Positions 7,108-14,335 are shown, counted from the first letter of the stretch. The stretch is DNA of 15,981 bases from Gammaproteobacteria bacterium (GCA_029880755.1 JAOUNW010000034.1:1-15981), one strand, 5' to 3'. Notes: generated from the sequence alone by a model not told the origin. Numbers and translations: made by a program.

Positions 7108-7259
7108 ACTCCTAATCTAACAGACCCTTATTCATGGGGCGAGCCAAAACCTGTATTTTGACCGCCGGCAGGCGCTTTCCGGCTTGCGTTGCTTTGCCTT
7201 TGAGGGTCGAATGGCGGTATTCTCTGCCACCTTGTAAAAATTAAAACAATGGTAATCCA

Positions 7260-7916
7260 ATGAATCAGGACGAAATGAAAAAGGCCGCCGCCCTGGCGGC
7301 AATCGACTACGTGGAGTCAGGCATGATCGTGGGCGTAGGTACAGGCTCTACGGCCAACCACTTTATAGATGCCCTGGCAGGAATTAAAGGCAAACTCGAT
7401 GGTACTGTCGCAAGTTCAGTTGCATCGGCGGATCGCCTCAAGGGCCACGGTATACCTGTGCTGGATCTGAACCAGACAGGAGGCCTGGAGTTATACGTGG
7501 ATGGCGCCGACGAGGCCACCAAATATCTTCACCTGATCAAGGGTGGTGGTGGCGCCCTGACCCGCGAAAAGATCGTGGCGGCCGCCAGCAAGAAATTTGT
7601 CTGTATCGCAGACGACAGCAAATTGGTTGACAGGCTAGGGAAATTCCCATTACCCGTGGAAGTGATCCCGATGGCCCAAAGTTATGTGGCCCGTGAAATC
7701 GTAAAGCTGGGAGGCGAACCAAGACTACGTGAAGGGTTTACTACCGACAATGGCAATATCATTTTGGATATTCACGCATTGGATATCATTAATCCTGTGG
7801 AGTTGGAAACCAAGCTCAATCAAATCACCGGTGTCGTCACCAATGGCTTATTTGCTATCCGGCCGGCGGACGTGTTGATTCTGGGGGGAGCAGAAGGTAT
7901 TAAGGTATTAAAATAA
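7260..7916 (+). CDS. rpiA: Ribose-5-phosphate isomerase A
   Basis: Interconverts ribulose 5-phosphate and ribose 5-phosphate in the non-oxidative pentose phosphate pathway; cytosolic. Diagnostic elements: VGVGTGSTANHFI (phosphate loop, residues 24-36), YVDGADEAT with Asp81 and Asp84, KGGGGALTREKI with Lys94 and the general base Glu103, and TDNGNIILD. These catalytic residues fall at the same numbers as in E. coli RpiA, and the 218-residue length is normal. The start region is odd: there is no Shine-Dalgarno, and a four-codon frame (ATG at 7249) ends in a TGA that overlaps the rpiA ATG as ATGA, which might couple initiation. It is divergent from ilvA and converges on the PilZ gene. Confidence 0.97.
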   Translation: MNQDEMKKAAALAAIDYVESGMIVGVGTGSTANHFIDALAGIKGKLDGTVASSVASADRLKGHGIPVLDLNQTGGLELYVDGADEATKYLHLIKGGGGALTREKIVAAASKKFVCIADDSKLVDRLGKFPLPVEVIPMAQSYVAREIVKLGGEPRLREGFTTDNGNIILDIHALDIINPVELETKLNQITGVVTNGLFAIRPADVLILGGAEGIKVLK

Positions 7917-7944
7917 AAACAGAAAAGCTGCGCCCGGGAAGCAA

Positions 7945-8235
7945 TTAAAACTCAAACTGCACACCTACGCCTTCTTCGGTTTCTCGCATAACATCGGCGG
8001 TCACCTGCACAGCGGGCGCGGCGGTTTCTATGGGCCACTTTATGGTTAAATGGATTTTTGAGCCAGCGGTGGGCATCGGGTCCGAGGCCTCCATCTTTTC
8101 CAGAAACGTACCTGTTCGGCTGAGATCACGGGCACGCATAGTCACTGTATTACCATCAGGCAAAATGACATCCACCAATATTTGAACGGGGTCGCGAAAT
8201 GCCGCCCGCCGCTCTTCTTTTTTTGCATTCTCCAT
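7945..8235 (-). CDS. Single-domain PilZ protein (c-di-GMP receptor)
   Basis: About 96-residue stand-alone PilZ domain. Both c-di-GMP contact motifs are present: RxxxR (RAAFR) near the N-terminus and DLSRTG ([DN]-x-S-x-x-G) about 25 residues later. The C-terminus has the expected strands with a GVGVQF ending. It should act as a soluble c-di-GMP effector; its target is unknown. The start is set at ATG 8235 because AGAGG lies 5 bases upstream; a GTG at 8250 in the same frame would add five residues but has no ribosome binding site. It converges on rpiA with 28 bases between stops. Its presence in the same region as an HD-GYP phosphodiesterase fits a c-di-GMP network, though adjacency is not proof of a pathway. 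Confidence 0.9.
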   Translation of the reverse strand: MENAKKEERRAAFRDPVQILVDVILPDGNTVTMRARDLSRTGTFLEKMEASDPMPTAGSKIHLTIKWPIETAAPAVQVTADVMRETEEGVGVQFEF

Positions 8236-8381
8236 TATTGCCTCTGTCACCGTGCCAGGTTATTAATCCAGTGAATTAAAACAAATTTAGCCTCTGGCAA
8301 TTGTCCGTGCAAGGAATTACTACCCTAAAATCGGAAAGAATACCGGATTAATACAACCCTGAATCAGCAGCAAAGAACACG

Positions 8382-8395
8382 TTGACGCATATCAA
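8382..8395 (+). promoter_or_regulatory. FNR/Anr-type binding site upstream of the YbaK-family gene
   Basis: TTGAC, GCAT, ATCAA: nine of ten conserved positions of TTGAT-N4-ATCAA. On the other strand it reads TTGAT-N4-GTCAA, a form common for Anr/Dnr sites in Pseudomonas. Its centre (8388.5) is about 65 bases before the start of transcription expected from the -10 box at 8442. That is close to but not exactly a class I position. Confidence 0.5.
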
Positions 8396-8441
8396 GGAAA
8401 AATTTTCGATTTTCGGTCATTTTCTGATGTCGTGATGGCGA

Positions 8442-8447
8442 TATAAT
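8442..8447 (+). promoter_or_regulatory. Consensus -10 box for the YbaK-family gene
   Basis: Perfect TATAAT with no recognisable -35 at 16-18 bases, the pattern of an activator-dependent promoter. The predicted start is about 8454, giving a leader of about 41 bases. Confidence 0.5.
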
Positions 8448-8462
8448 ACCTAATTTACATAA

Positions 8463-8480
8463 GGTTAAAGCACATTAACC
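8463..8480 (+). promoter_or_regulatory. Perfect inverted repeat in the YbaK-gene leader
   Basis: GGTTAA, AGCACA, TTAACC: a perfect 6-bp dyad lying between the expected transcription start and the Shine-Dalgarno GGAGG (8484-8488). It could be an operator near +15 or an RNA hairpin ending 3 bases before the ribosome binding site. Confidence 0.4.
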
Positions 8481-8494
8481 ATTGGAGGTGTGTA

Positions 8495-8965
8495 ATGACC
8501 ATTTCACTAACGTTACTGGAATACCTTGAGTGGGCCGGCGTTGACTACGAAGTCATTCCCCACAAATATACCGAAAATAGCCTGCAAACTGCGAAAACAG
8601 CCCATGTCCCGGCCAATAAACTGGCAAAGTGCGTTCTGCTCGAGGATGAAAATGATTATCTCATGGCCGTTTTGCCGGCAGATCATCGCATCAAGCTGTC
8701 CTCGCTCCATCGTCAGCTTAACCGCAACCTGGAACTGGCATCGGAATCGGAAGTTGCTTATCTGTTTTCTGACTGCGACATAGGCGCTATACCCCCAATC
8801 GGCCAGGCCTACGGTTATGAAGTGATTGTCGACGACAGCCTGACCGGCTGTGACGACATCTACTTTGAGGCGGGCGATCACCGGGATCTGGTACACTTAA
8901 GCGGCCGGGATTTCCGGGAAATTATGGGCAATGCCCGCCAGGGTCACTTTAGCCAACAAGCGTAG
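8495..8965 (+). CDS. YbaK/EbsC-type aminoacyl-tRNA deacylase domain protein
   Basis: 156-residue stand-alone editing-domain protein of the YbaK/ProX/INS superfamily, which hydrolyses mischarged aminoacyl-tRNAs in trans. Visible family marks: NKLAKCVLLED with the conserved Lys45, YLMAVLPADHRIKLSSLHRQL, a DCDIGAIPPIGQAYG segment (the G-x-[IV]-P-P-[FI]-G motif) and YFEAGDHRDLVHLSG near the C-terminus. The substrate specificity cannot be read from the sequence; this subtype, with an extended N-terminus and AIPPIG, is distinct from E. coli YbaK. ATG 8495 has a strong GGAGG 6 bases upstream. It appears monocistronic, with its own promoter region and a good terminator after it. Confidence 0.9.
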   Translation: MTISLTLLEYLEWAGVDYEVIPHKYTENSLQTAKTAHVPANKLAKCVLLEDENDYLMAVLPADHRIKLSSLHRQLNRNLELASESEVAYLFSDCDIGAIPPIGQAYGYEVIVDDSLTGCDDIYFEAGDHRDLVHLSGRDFREIMGNARQGHFSQQA

Positions 8966-8978
8966 AGTCACACCCCTA

Positions 8979-9023
8979 CAGCCTAACCGCCCTCGCTGCC
9001 AGGCGAGCAGTGCGGCTGTTTTT
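8979..9023 (+). terminator. Rho-independent terminator of the YbaK-family gene
   Basis: CAGCC (8979-8983) pairs with GGCTG (9014-9018) and an inner CTCGC (8992-8996)/GCGAG (9003-9007) hairpin has a 6-base loop. A run of five T (9019-9023) follows directly. Confidence 0.8.
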
Positions 9024-9079
9024 CCGTAATCTGGTTCTATCTACCTCTATACCCTTCTTTAATTTATGTGTAAAAGAAG

Positions 9080-9095
9080 TGGTCTCATATTTGCA
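9080..9095 (+). promoter_or_regulatory. Candidate sigma54 (-24/-12) promoter for the response regulator
   Basis: TGG (9080-9082) and TTGCA (9091-9095) place GG and GC exactly 10 bases apart, as sigma54 needs; the intervening CACG of the consensus is absent. The start would be near 9106, leaving about a 100-base leader. Such a partial match can arise by chance. A TATAAT at 9156 is an alternative sigma70 -10 without a clear -35. Confidence 0.3.
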
Positions 9096-9205
9096 TGATT
9101 TGTTAGACATTCCATGGCAAAGTCCCGTTCTCGGGCAGAAGCCGCCATTGAATCTATAATCAATAGTGCTATTAAATATAAAAACCTGTTTCTAAGAGCG
9201 AAAGC

Positions 9206-9874
9206 ATGGCAGACGCTGCAGTCGATAACCTGGGAAAACCGACGATATTGCTGGTTGATGACTCCCGAGTTATCAGAAAAACCATCATCAAAATGCTAGG
9301 AACAGCCTATAACATCGTGGAAACCGGCGACGGTGAAGCGGGCTGGCGAACCTTGTCACAAGTAAGTCAGGTTGATGTACTGATCACTGATATAGAAATG
9401 CCCCAGTTGGATGGCTATGGTCTTATTTGCCGCATTCGCGCCGCCGAAGATCATGGACTGGCGGAAATCCCCATTATTGTCATCACCGGCGCCGAAGATG
9501 ACATTACCAAGGAACGGGCCTACGCTTGCGGCGCCAATGACTTTATCCTGAAACCCATTGAGCCATCCCAACTGCGCGGCTGCGTCAATGCCCACCTGGA
9601 AGAAGCCAAACGGGCTGAACTGGAAAAAGCCCCAGTCGCCGCGCCTGCGAAAATGGAGGAGGCGATACCCGTCAATAAAGCCATTGGCAAACTGCCGGCC
9701 ATCGATGCTGCCCTGTTAACCCTGCGCAGCAAGAGGTCCGCGTCTATCAAACCTTTTGCCCTGGATTTGGCCCTGAGAATCATGCCGCTATTGGATTACT
9801 GCAATACTACCTTCACCCTGGGGCTGGATAAGGAAATCCTGATGATGAAAAAGAAGATTCTTGCCGCCCGTTAG
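9206..9874 (+). CDS. Response regulator: REC domain plus uncharacterised C-terminal region
   Basis: 222-residue cytosolic two-component protein. REC domain at residues 12-135: acidic pair Asp18-Asp19 (LLVDDS), phospho-acceptor Asp62 (LITDIEMP), Thr94 (VITGAED) and Lys116 (FILKPI), all intact, so it should be phosphorylated. After an Ala/Pro/Glu linker (about 140-155) comes a region of about 65 residues with no DNA-binding, GGDEF, HD-GYP or other output domain that I recognise; it is mostly helical-looking, ending in a basic KKKILAAR. It may dimerise or bind a partner. No histidine kinase is in the window. ATG 9206 has AAGAG about 7 bases upstream. It converges on the HD-GYP gene with 25 bases between stops. 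Confidence 0.9.
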   Translation: MADAAVDNLGKPTILLVDDSRVIRKTIIKMLGTAYNIVETGDGEAGWRTLSQVSQVDVLITDIEMPQLDGYGLICRIRAAEDHGLAEIPIIVITGAEDDITKERAYACGANDFILKPIEPSQLRGCVNAHLEEAKRAELEKAPVAAPAKMEEAIPVNKAIGKLPAIDAALLTLRSKRSASIKPFALDLALRIMPLLDYCNTTFTLGLDKEILMMKKKILAAR

Positions 9875-9899
9875 ACACGACGGCGTGGTTTGTCAACGA

Positions 9900-11177
9900 C
9901 TAGAGCAAGACAATATGGTCCATAGGATTAATCCCCAGTGATCCGGCCGGTAATACGCGTTTAATTTTCAACTCCTCACCCTTCGTGCTCTTATGCACAC
10001 TTAAGTCTGCAACAATTTTCTTACCATAAGGCTTGAGGTTCTCATTCAGGACCAGGGATACCTTGGGTTTGAGGCGCCTGGAACGGTTAATCGTCACAAC
10101 GACACCTATGCCGCCGGCACTAAGCTCGACCAGGCTACCGATGGGAAATATCCCCATACACTTAATAAACTCTTCCACGAGACTGGCGTTAAAATCCTTG
10201 TGCCGCCACTCATACATCATCTTAAGCACCTCTTCAGCGGACAGTGCGGCGTGGTAGGTTGTATCACTGGTAATAGCGTCATAAACATCGACGATGGAAC
10301 CGATACCACCGACATAACCAATTTGATCGCCTTTCAACTTATTGGGATACCCGCTGCCATCGTGTCGCTCATGATGCTGTTTTATAAATTCGAGTGCTAG
10401 AGGCGGCACGTCTCCAGACTTCTCCAGGATTTCTATACCCCACTGTATGTGTTTTTGCATAATGGCAAATTCATCGGGCGTCAGGCCTCCCGGCTTATCC
10501 AGTATCTCCTTTGGCACCCTGGCCATACCCACATCGTGTAACATCGCGCCCATACCCAGCGTTGCCAGATCTTCCTTGCTGAAAACAAGATGCCGGCCGA
10601 AGGCCAATGCCAATACTGCTGATCTGACGCTGTGTAGCGCCGTATATTCACTTACATCCTTCAGCTGACTGAGACATACCAGGGCATCCGGATTACGCAC
10701 AACACTGTCTACCATACTGCCAACTACTTTTTTGGCCATGGGTACGTCAACCTTCTTGCCCTTTTCCACGTTCTCTACCACTTCCCGCATGGCGTCCCGG
10801 GCCTTTGTCTGAATAGCCCGGGCCTCTCGCAATTCCTGCTCCAATGGCGTCCGATCCTGATAAGCCGGTGCTTGGACCTTGTTTTCTGACAACGGCATTT
10901 CCGCCAGGCGCCTGAATTCCCTTTTAAGCTGTTTATCTTTCTCTTCCAGCTCACGGGCGCGGTTTGCTGCCCCGCGGTTTGCTGCCTGAGGGATAAAGTC
11001 GATACCTAACTCAGTATCAATATATACATAAGTACAATGCTTCTGCAGATCAACGATATCACTGTCATTCTTGATTTCGAATCCCTGAAACAGGAAAGGT
11101 GATTCCACCCACGGCCTGTCAAGATCCGAAACATACATGCCCTTTGCAATATCCCTGATGTCGACTTTTTTCTTCAT
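9900..11177 (-). CDS. HD-GYP domain cyclic-di-GMP phosphodiesterase with N-terminal DUF3391
   Basis: 425-residue cytosolic protein expected to hydrolyse c-di-GMP. Residues 3-60 are a DUF3391 domain (VDIRDIAKGMYVSDLDRPW). Residues 75-125 are charged helix. The HD-GYP domain spans about 150-350: YTALHS (His182), MLHDVGM (His214-Asp215), HIQWG (His243), QHHERHDGSGYP (His268-His269, Asp273, Gly276-Tyr277-Pro278) and VDVYDAIT (Asp297, Asp300). The metal ligands and the GYP loop are complete; the Lys often following HD-x-G is Met218 here, a known variation. The C-terminal 75 residues form a small beta domain usual in this subfamily. It is the last gene of a minus-strand run, 19 bases after the CheD-like gene. 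Confidence 0.94.
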   Translation of the reverse strand: MKKKVDIRDIAKGMYVSDLDRPWVESPFLFQGFEIKNDSDIVDLQKHCTYVYIDTELGIDFIPQAANRGAANRARELEEKDKQLKREFRRLAEMPLSENKVQAPAYQDRTPLEQELREARAIQTKARDAMREVVENVEKGKKVDVPMAKKVVGSMVDSVVRNPDALVCLSQLKDVSEYTALHSVRSAVLALAFGRHLVFSKEDLATLGMGAMLHDVGMARVPKEILDKPGGLTPDEFAIMQKHIQWGIEILEKSGDVPPLALEFIKQHHERHDGSGYPNKLKGDQIGYVGGIGSIVDVYDAITSDTTYHAALSAEEVLKMMYEWRHKDFNASLVEEFIKCMGIFPIGSLVELSAGGIGVVVTINRSRRLKPKVSLVLNENLKPYGKKIVADLSVHKSTKGEELKIKRVLPAGSLGINPMDHIVLL

Positions 11178-11196
11178 AAACGATTATGCTTCTTCT

Positions 11197-11790
11197 TTAG
11201 GCCCAGGCATCCAAATTGATACGGTATTCCTTTTCGCGTTCAAGGATGGTGTTATTGTTTGCCTTTAACAATCTACGCACCAACACCAGACCAGTGCGCG
11301 GGAAATAATAAACCTTGCGTGGATAGCTGCCCCCCATGCTTTTGGCGGCAATTTTAATTTTCTGTGACTTCAGGTGGCTAATCAGGAAATCGGATGTTAA
11401 CTTGCCAATATCAGGGCCGCTTCCATGCTGCATTAGTTTAGCGCCACCAAATACCTTTGCCTCAAGATATTTTCGTTGTGCACCTGCACACATTAGTTGT
11501 TCAATCAGCGTTTCCATTGCATATACACCGTACTTCACGGCTCTGCTATCAGGATTTTGCGCACCGCTACCCCTGTCTGCCAACATGAAGTGATTCATGC
11601 CACCGATACCCCTGGCTCTGTCACGCACACAGGCACAGACCGCTGAGCCAAGCACAGTCACCACCATTTTATGTTGTTCGGTAACATAAAACTCTCCTGG
11701 CAATATCTTTGCCGCCTCAATCTCAAATCGTGGATCCCAATACAGATTCGGTGAAATAGCTTCTATGGTGTTTTGTTTTTGCGAAAACAT
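11197..11790 (-). CDS. cheD: CheD-like protein lacking the catalytic cysteine
   Basis: 197-residue protein of the CheD family, glutamine deamidases/methylesterases acting on chemoreceptors. The core reads TVLGSAVCACVRDRARGIGG followed by MNHFMLAD; the family form is T-x-L-G-S-C-V-x-[AV]-C with a downstream G-G-M-N-H. The nucleophilic Cys is replaced by Ala (codon GCG, read on the minus strand near 11647), while the His of MNHFM and the upstream Thr are retained. Another Cys lies two residues on. The remaining family marks, VKYGVYAMETLIEQL and EAKVFGGAKLM, are intact, so the fold is preserved and this is not a decayed gene. There is no chemoreceptor, cheR, cheB or cheC in the window. It lies 78 bases after the kinase gene and 19 before the HD-GYP gene. 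Confidence 0.88.
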   Translation of the reverse strand: MFSQKQNTIEAISPNLYWDPRFEIEAAKILPGEFYVTEQHKMVVTVLGSAVCACVRDRARGIGGMNHFMLADRGSGAQNPDSRAVKYGVYAMETLIEQLMCAGAQRKYLEAKVFGGAKLMQHGSGPDIGKLTSDFLISHLKSQKIKIAAKSMGGSYPRKVYYFPRTGLVLVRRLLKANNNTILEREKEYRINLDAWA

Positions 11791-11868
11791 CAGTTAACTC
11801 GTCAAAAATCCCGGTCGCTTATAGCAACAAGTCCAAACCACATTTTCTGTATACATAGTAAATCAGTC

Positions 11869-14016
11869 TTACGGCGATGCCCAGAGTTTTATCAACACGC
11901 CGTGAGCGGTTGCAATATATCTGCCATCCGCCGAGACCGCCATGGATTCAATAACAGTTGTATCCGTTGACAACCGGTGTCCAATAGTCTGACTACCAGT
12001 ATTCCACATCAATAGCTCCGAGGAGGAACCTGCCGCCAACACCCAATGGCTGTCCGGACTGAAACCAACATTCTTGATAGTCTCAGGCGCTTCTGCCAAA
12101 GGTCGATCGCTTTCGGTGAGCCCTACATTCCATAATTTCAAAAACCCTCCGCTACCTGCTGTCGCCAACCATTTCCCATCGGGTGAATAGAGCACTGACG
12201 TTATTTCCTTATCATGCGCCGTAAAGTTGGCCAAAGGCGCCCCGTTAGACATAGCCCAATACTTTACTTCTCCGCTGCTATCCCCTGTCGCCAACCATCG
12301 ACCATTGGGGGAAAAAGCGGCTGCTGTTACGTTATGGTCGTATTGAAGTTGATAGATAATACTTTTTTGCTTCAAGTCCCAGACGATGACCGACTTGTCC
12401 TCGCTCGCTGACACCAGCCGCGCACCGTCGGGTGAAAAGGAAAGACGATTTATATTGCCGACATGGCCCACCAGCTTCGCCACCTCAGCGTTTTGAGATA
12501 GACTCCACACAACAATACTATTATCACTGCTAATGGTGGCCAATAGATCGCCGTCGCTTGATGCAGCTATTATTCCTTCCCGGTTCTGTTGTGAATGCAG
12601 TGTCTTTACCAGCTCACCCGTCGCTGTTTTCCATATTTTGATAATGCCGTCGGCACTAGCAGAGGCAAGTAACGAGCCATTTTGCATAAATGCCATAGAT
12701 TGCACCTGGTCCACGTGCCCACTTAACAACTGGGTCCTCTCTTTCGCAGGGTTAAATCCACCGGACACCATCCTGATTTCGCTGACTGGCACATTGGTTG
12801 CTTGCGCCGCTTCCATGGACTGCTCCGCACTTGGCCGGTCCCTGCGTAGACGGAAGGTGCGCATGAATTTGTCTTCTATGGGCGTATAAACAGCACTCAC
12901 CTTTTCTGCCACTACACTAACTGCTCTTTCCAGCTCCTGTTCGTTAATCATGCCCGCCTTGAGCATAAAGATGAACATGATCCCTGCGAAAATCGATCCA
13001 AATAACATCTTGCTCCATATGCTTCTTTTTTCTTCCACCAAACTGTCATCAATAGAGGCGATACCTATAAACCCGGATCTATATAAATTGCCTTTATTCT
13101 CTTCCGGCTCATCATTGGTCATGCCTTTTCCCATTAAACCATTCTGCAGCGACCTGGCATTTCTTGGTCTGTCCTCCGGCGCCAGTTGCATGGCCCAATC
13201 CACACACTCCCTGACGTAAGAAGAATAAATAGGTCGTTCAAACTTGGTAGCTGGTATCAAGGGATCAGGCAGTTTTCGCTCGGCAGCCTCAAAGCGATTA
13301 ATAGTATTTGTTGGTTGTTTGCCTGTAATGCAGCGATAAATGGTGGCACCGATAGAATAAATATCTGACCAAGGACCCTGGTCTCCCTTATTGGGATAAT
13401 TTTCGATGGCTGTGTAGGCAGGCGTCAACGCAACGGCTTTTTTCTCCTCGCCCTTGGTCACGCGACTGGCCGAACCAAAGTCAATGAGCATCGGCTGACC
13501 GGAGGCGCGCAGATAAATATTGTCGGGTTTTATATCGAGATGCAGTATACCGGCATCATGTACAGCCTGCAGTCCACTAAGGATGGGCAAAAAAATACTA
13601 AAGAGGGACTTCTCATCCAGAAACCCACCGCGTTTTCGCAAATAAGACTCCAGACTCTCTCCCTGTTCGTACTCCATAACCATATACGCAGTACCATTGG
13701 CTTCCAGAAAACGCAGTACCCTGACAATATAGTTATGCTTAAACTTGGCCAGCACTCGAGCTTCTTTCAAAAACTCTTCCAGACCCCACTGGTAACTTTC
13801 GGCAGCAGTGAAATTGGCAGGCGTGATGGTGGACTGCTCATCTCTCACGGCAAACGACTGAGGGAAATACTCCTTAATGGCCACTAGCGAATTCAACTTA
13901 GTGTCCTTGGCCAGATAAGTAATACCGAAACCCCCATGACCTAGCACAGAGTGGATCTGGTATTCACCCAACAGATAGTCTTGTGGCAGTGCTGTGTGAG
14001 ATTGACTAGCGGCCAT
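11869..14016 (-). CDS. Transmembrane eukaryotic-like Ser/Thr protein kinase with C-terminal seven-repeat WD40 propeller
   Basis: 715-residue kinase. Kinase domain (about 19-292): glycine loop LGHGGFGITY (25-34), Lys48 in VAIKEY, helix-C Glu85, catalytic HLDIKPDN (Asp161, Lys163, Asn166), DFG at 179-181, a TPAYTAIE activation-segment end and DIYSIG in subdomain IX. All catalytic residues are present, so it should be active. A single membrane helix at about 337-356 follows a basic KRSIWSK stretch. From about 430 to the end I count seven WD40 repeats closing in IWKT, VWSL, VWDL, YWAM, LWNV, MWNT and LWAS, a complete propeller. With the kinase in the cytosol, the propeller would be periplasmic, suggesting a sensor-kinase. 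No clear Shine-Dalgarno precedes ATG 14016. It is the first gene of the unit leading into the CheD-like and HD-GYP genes. Confidence 0.94.
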   Translation of the reverse strand: MAASQSHTALPQDYLLGEYQIHSVLGHGGFGITYLAKDTKLNSLVAIKEYFPQSFAVRDEQSTITPANFTAAESYQWGLEEFLKEARVLAKFKHNYIVRVLRFLEANGTAYMVMEYEQGESLESYLRKRGGFLDEKSLFSIFLPILSGLQAVHDAGILHLDIKPDNIYLRASGQPMLIDFGSASRVTKGEEKKAVALTPAYTAIENYPNKGDQGPWSDIYSIGATIYRCITGKQPTNTINRFEAAERKLPDPLIPATKFERPIYSSYVRECVDWAMQLAPEDRPRNARSLQNGLMGKGMTNDEPEENKGNLYRSGFIGIASIDDSLVEEKRSIWSKMLFGSIFAGIMFIFMLKAGMINEQELERAVSVVAEKVSAVYTPIEDKFMRTFRLRRDRPSAEQSMEAAQATNVPVSEIRMVSGGFNPAKERTQLLSGHVDQVQSMAFMQNGSLLASASADGIIKIWKTATGELVKTLHSQQNREGIIAASSDGDLLATISSDNSIVVWSLSQNAEVAKLVGHVGNINRLSFSPDGARLVSASEDKSVIVWDLKQKSIIYQLQYDHNVTAAAFSPNGRWLATGDSSGEVKYWAMSNGAPLANFTAHDKEITSVLYSPDGKWLATAGSGGFLKLWNVGLTESDRPLAEAPETIKNVGFSPDSHWVLAAGSSSELLMWNTGSQTIGHRLSTDTTVIESMAVSADGRYIATAHGVLIKLWASP

Positions 14017-14335
14017 TGTTTAATTTGGGCTCATTTTATGCGTCATTACGGAAACAACTTCTTTCGGACCTGCCTGATTGCTTTTCCCGGAATAGGCTGG
14101 GAAAAATTGCGGTTGAACCCGCTTGTCCCCTGATCAGGACTCCCTGTTAGTTATATAGCCCAATAAATGGTGCTCAGAAAGCGGCTTCAGCCCAATGACA
14201 AACCTGCGCTTGAGGGGGGTTAAATTTCTTCCTAACACAAAATTTTTTTATCTGGCGCGCAAGTTGACGCAAATCAACGCAATATTCGACAAAATCACTA
14301 TTATTAGAAGGTATTTAATGGCTGGAGGGCATAAC
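14017..14335 (+). other. Intergenic region between the divergent kinase and HIG1-type genes
   Basis: 319 bases without a supported gene. It holds the FNR/Anr-type promoter of the downstream gene (14264-14304), a perfect 10-base palindrome CCTGATCAGG (14129-14138), and presumably the kinase promoter on the minus strand. A TAAAAT on the minus strand near 14030-14036 is the best -10 candidate for that but has no good -35. Confidence 0.6.
14264..14304 (+). promoter_or_regulatory. FNR/Anr-type class II promoter for the HIG1-type gene
   Basis: The box TTGAC-GCAA-ATCAA (14264-14277) matches nine of ten conserved FNR/Anr positions. TATTAT at 14299-14304 is a one-mismatch -10 box. The expected transcription start, about 14312, is 41.5 bases from the centre of the box, the exact class II activator spacing. 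No -35 box is needed in that design and none is evident. Confidence 0.7.

Noticed and set aside
7917..7944. GC-rich tract between converging rpiA and PilZ genes as a terminator
   Set aside because: No clean stem and no T run on either strand.
8513..8896. 127-codon minus-strand reading opposite the YbaK-family gene
   Set aside because: Shadow of a well-conserved gene; composition is not protein-like and there is no start signal.
9114..9299. 61-codon reading starting before the response regulator and overlapping its first 31 codons
   Set aside because: No family resemblance, no Shine-Dalgarno, and its second half is an out-of-frame copy of the REC domain coding sequence. A regulatory leader peptide is possible but unsupported.
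14195..14335. Longer N-terminus for the HIG1-type protein
   Set aside because: It would be translated from within the predicted promoter and FNR/Anr box, and the strong GGAGGG fits the start at 14336.
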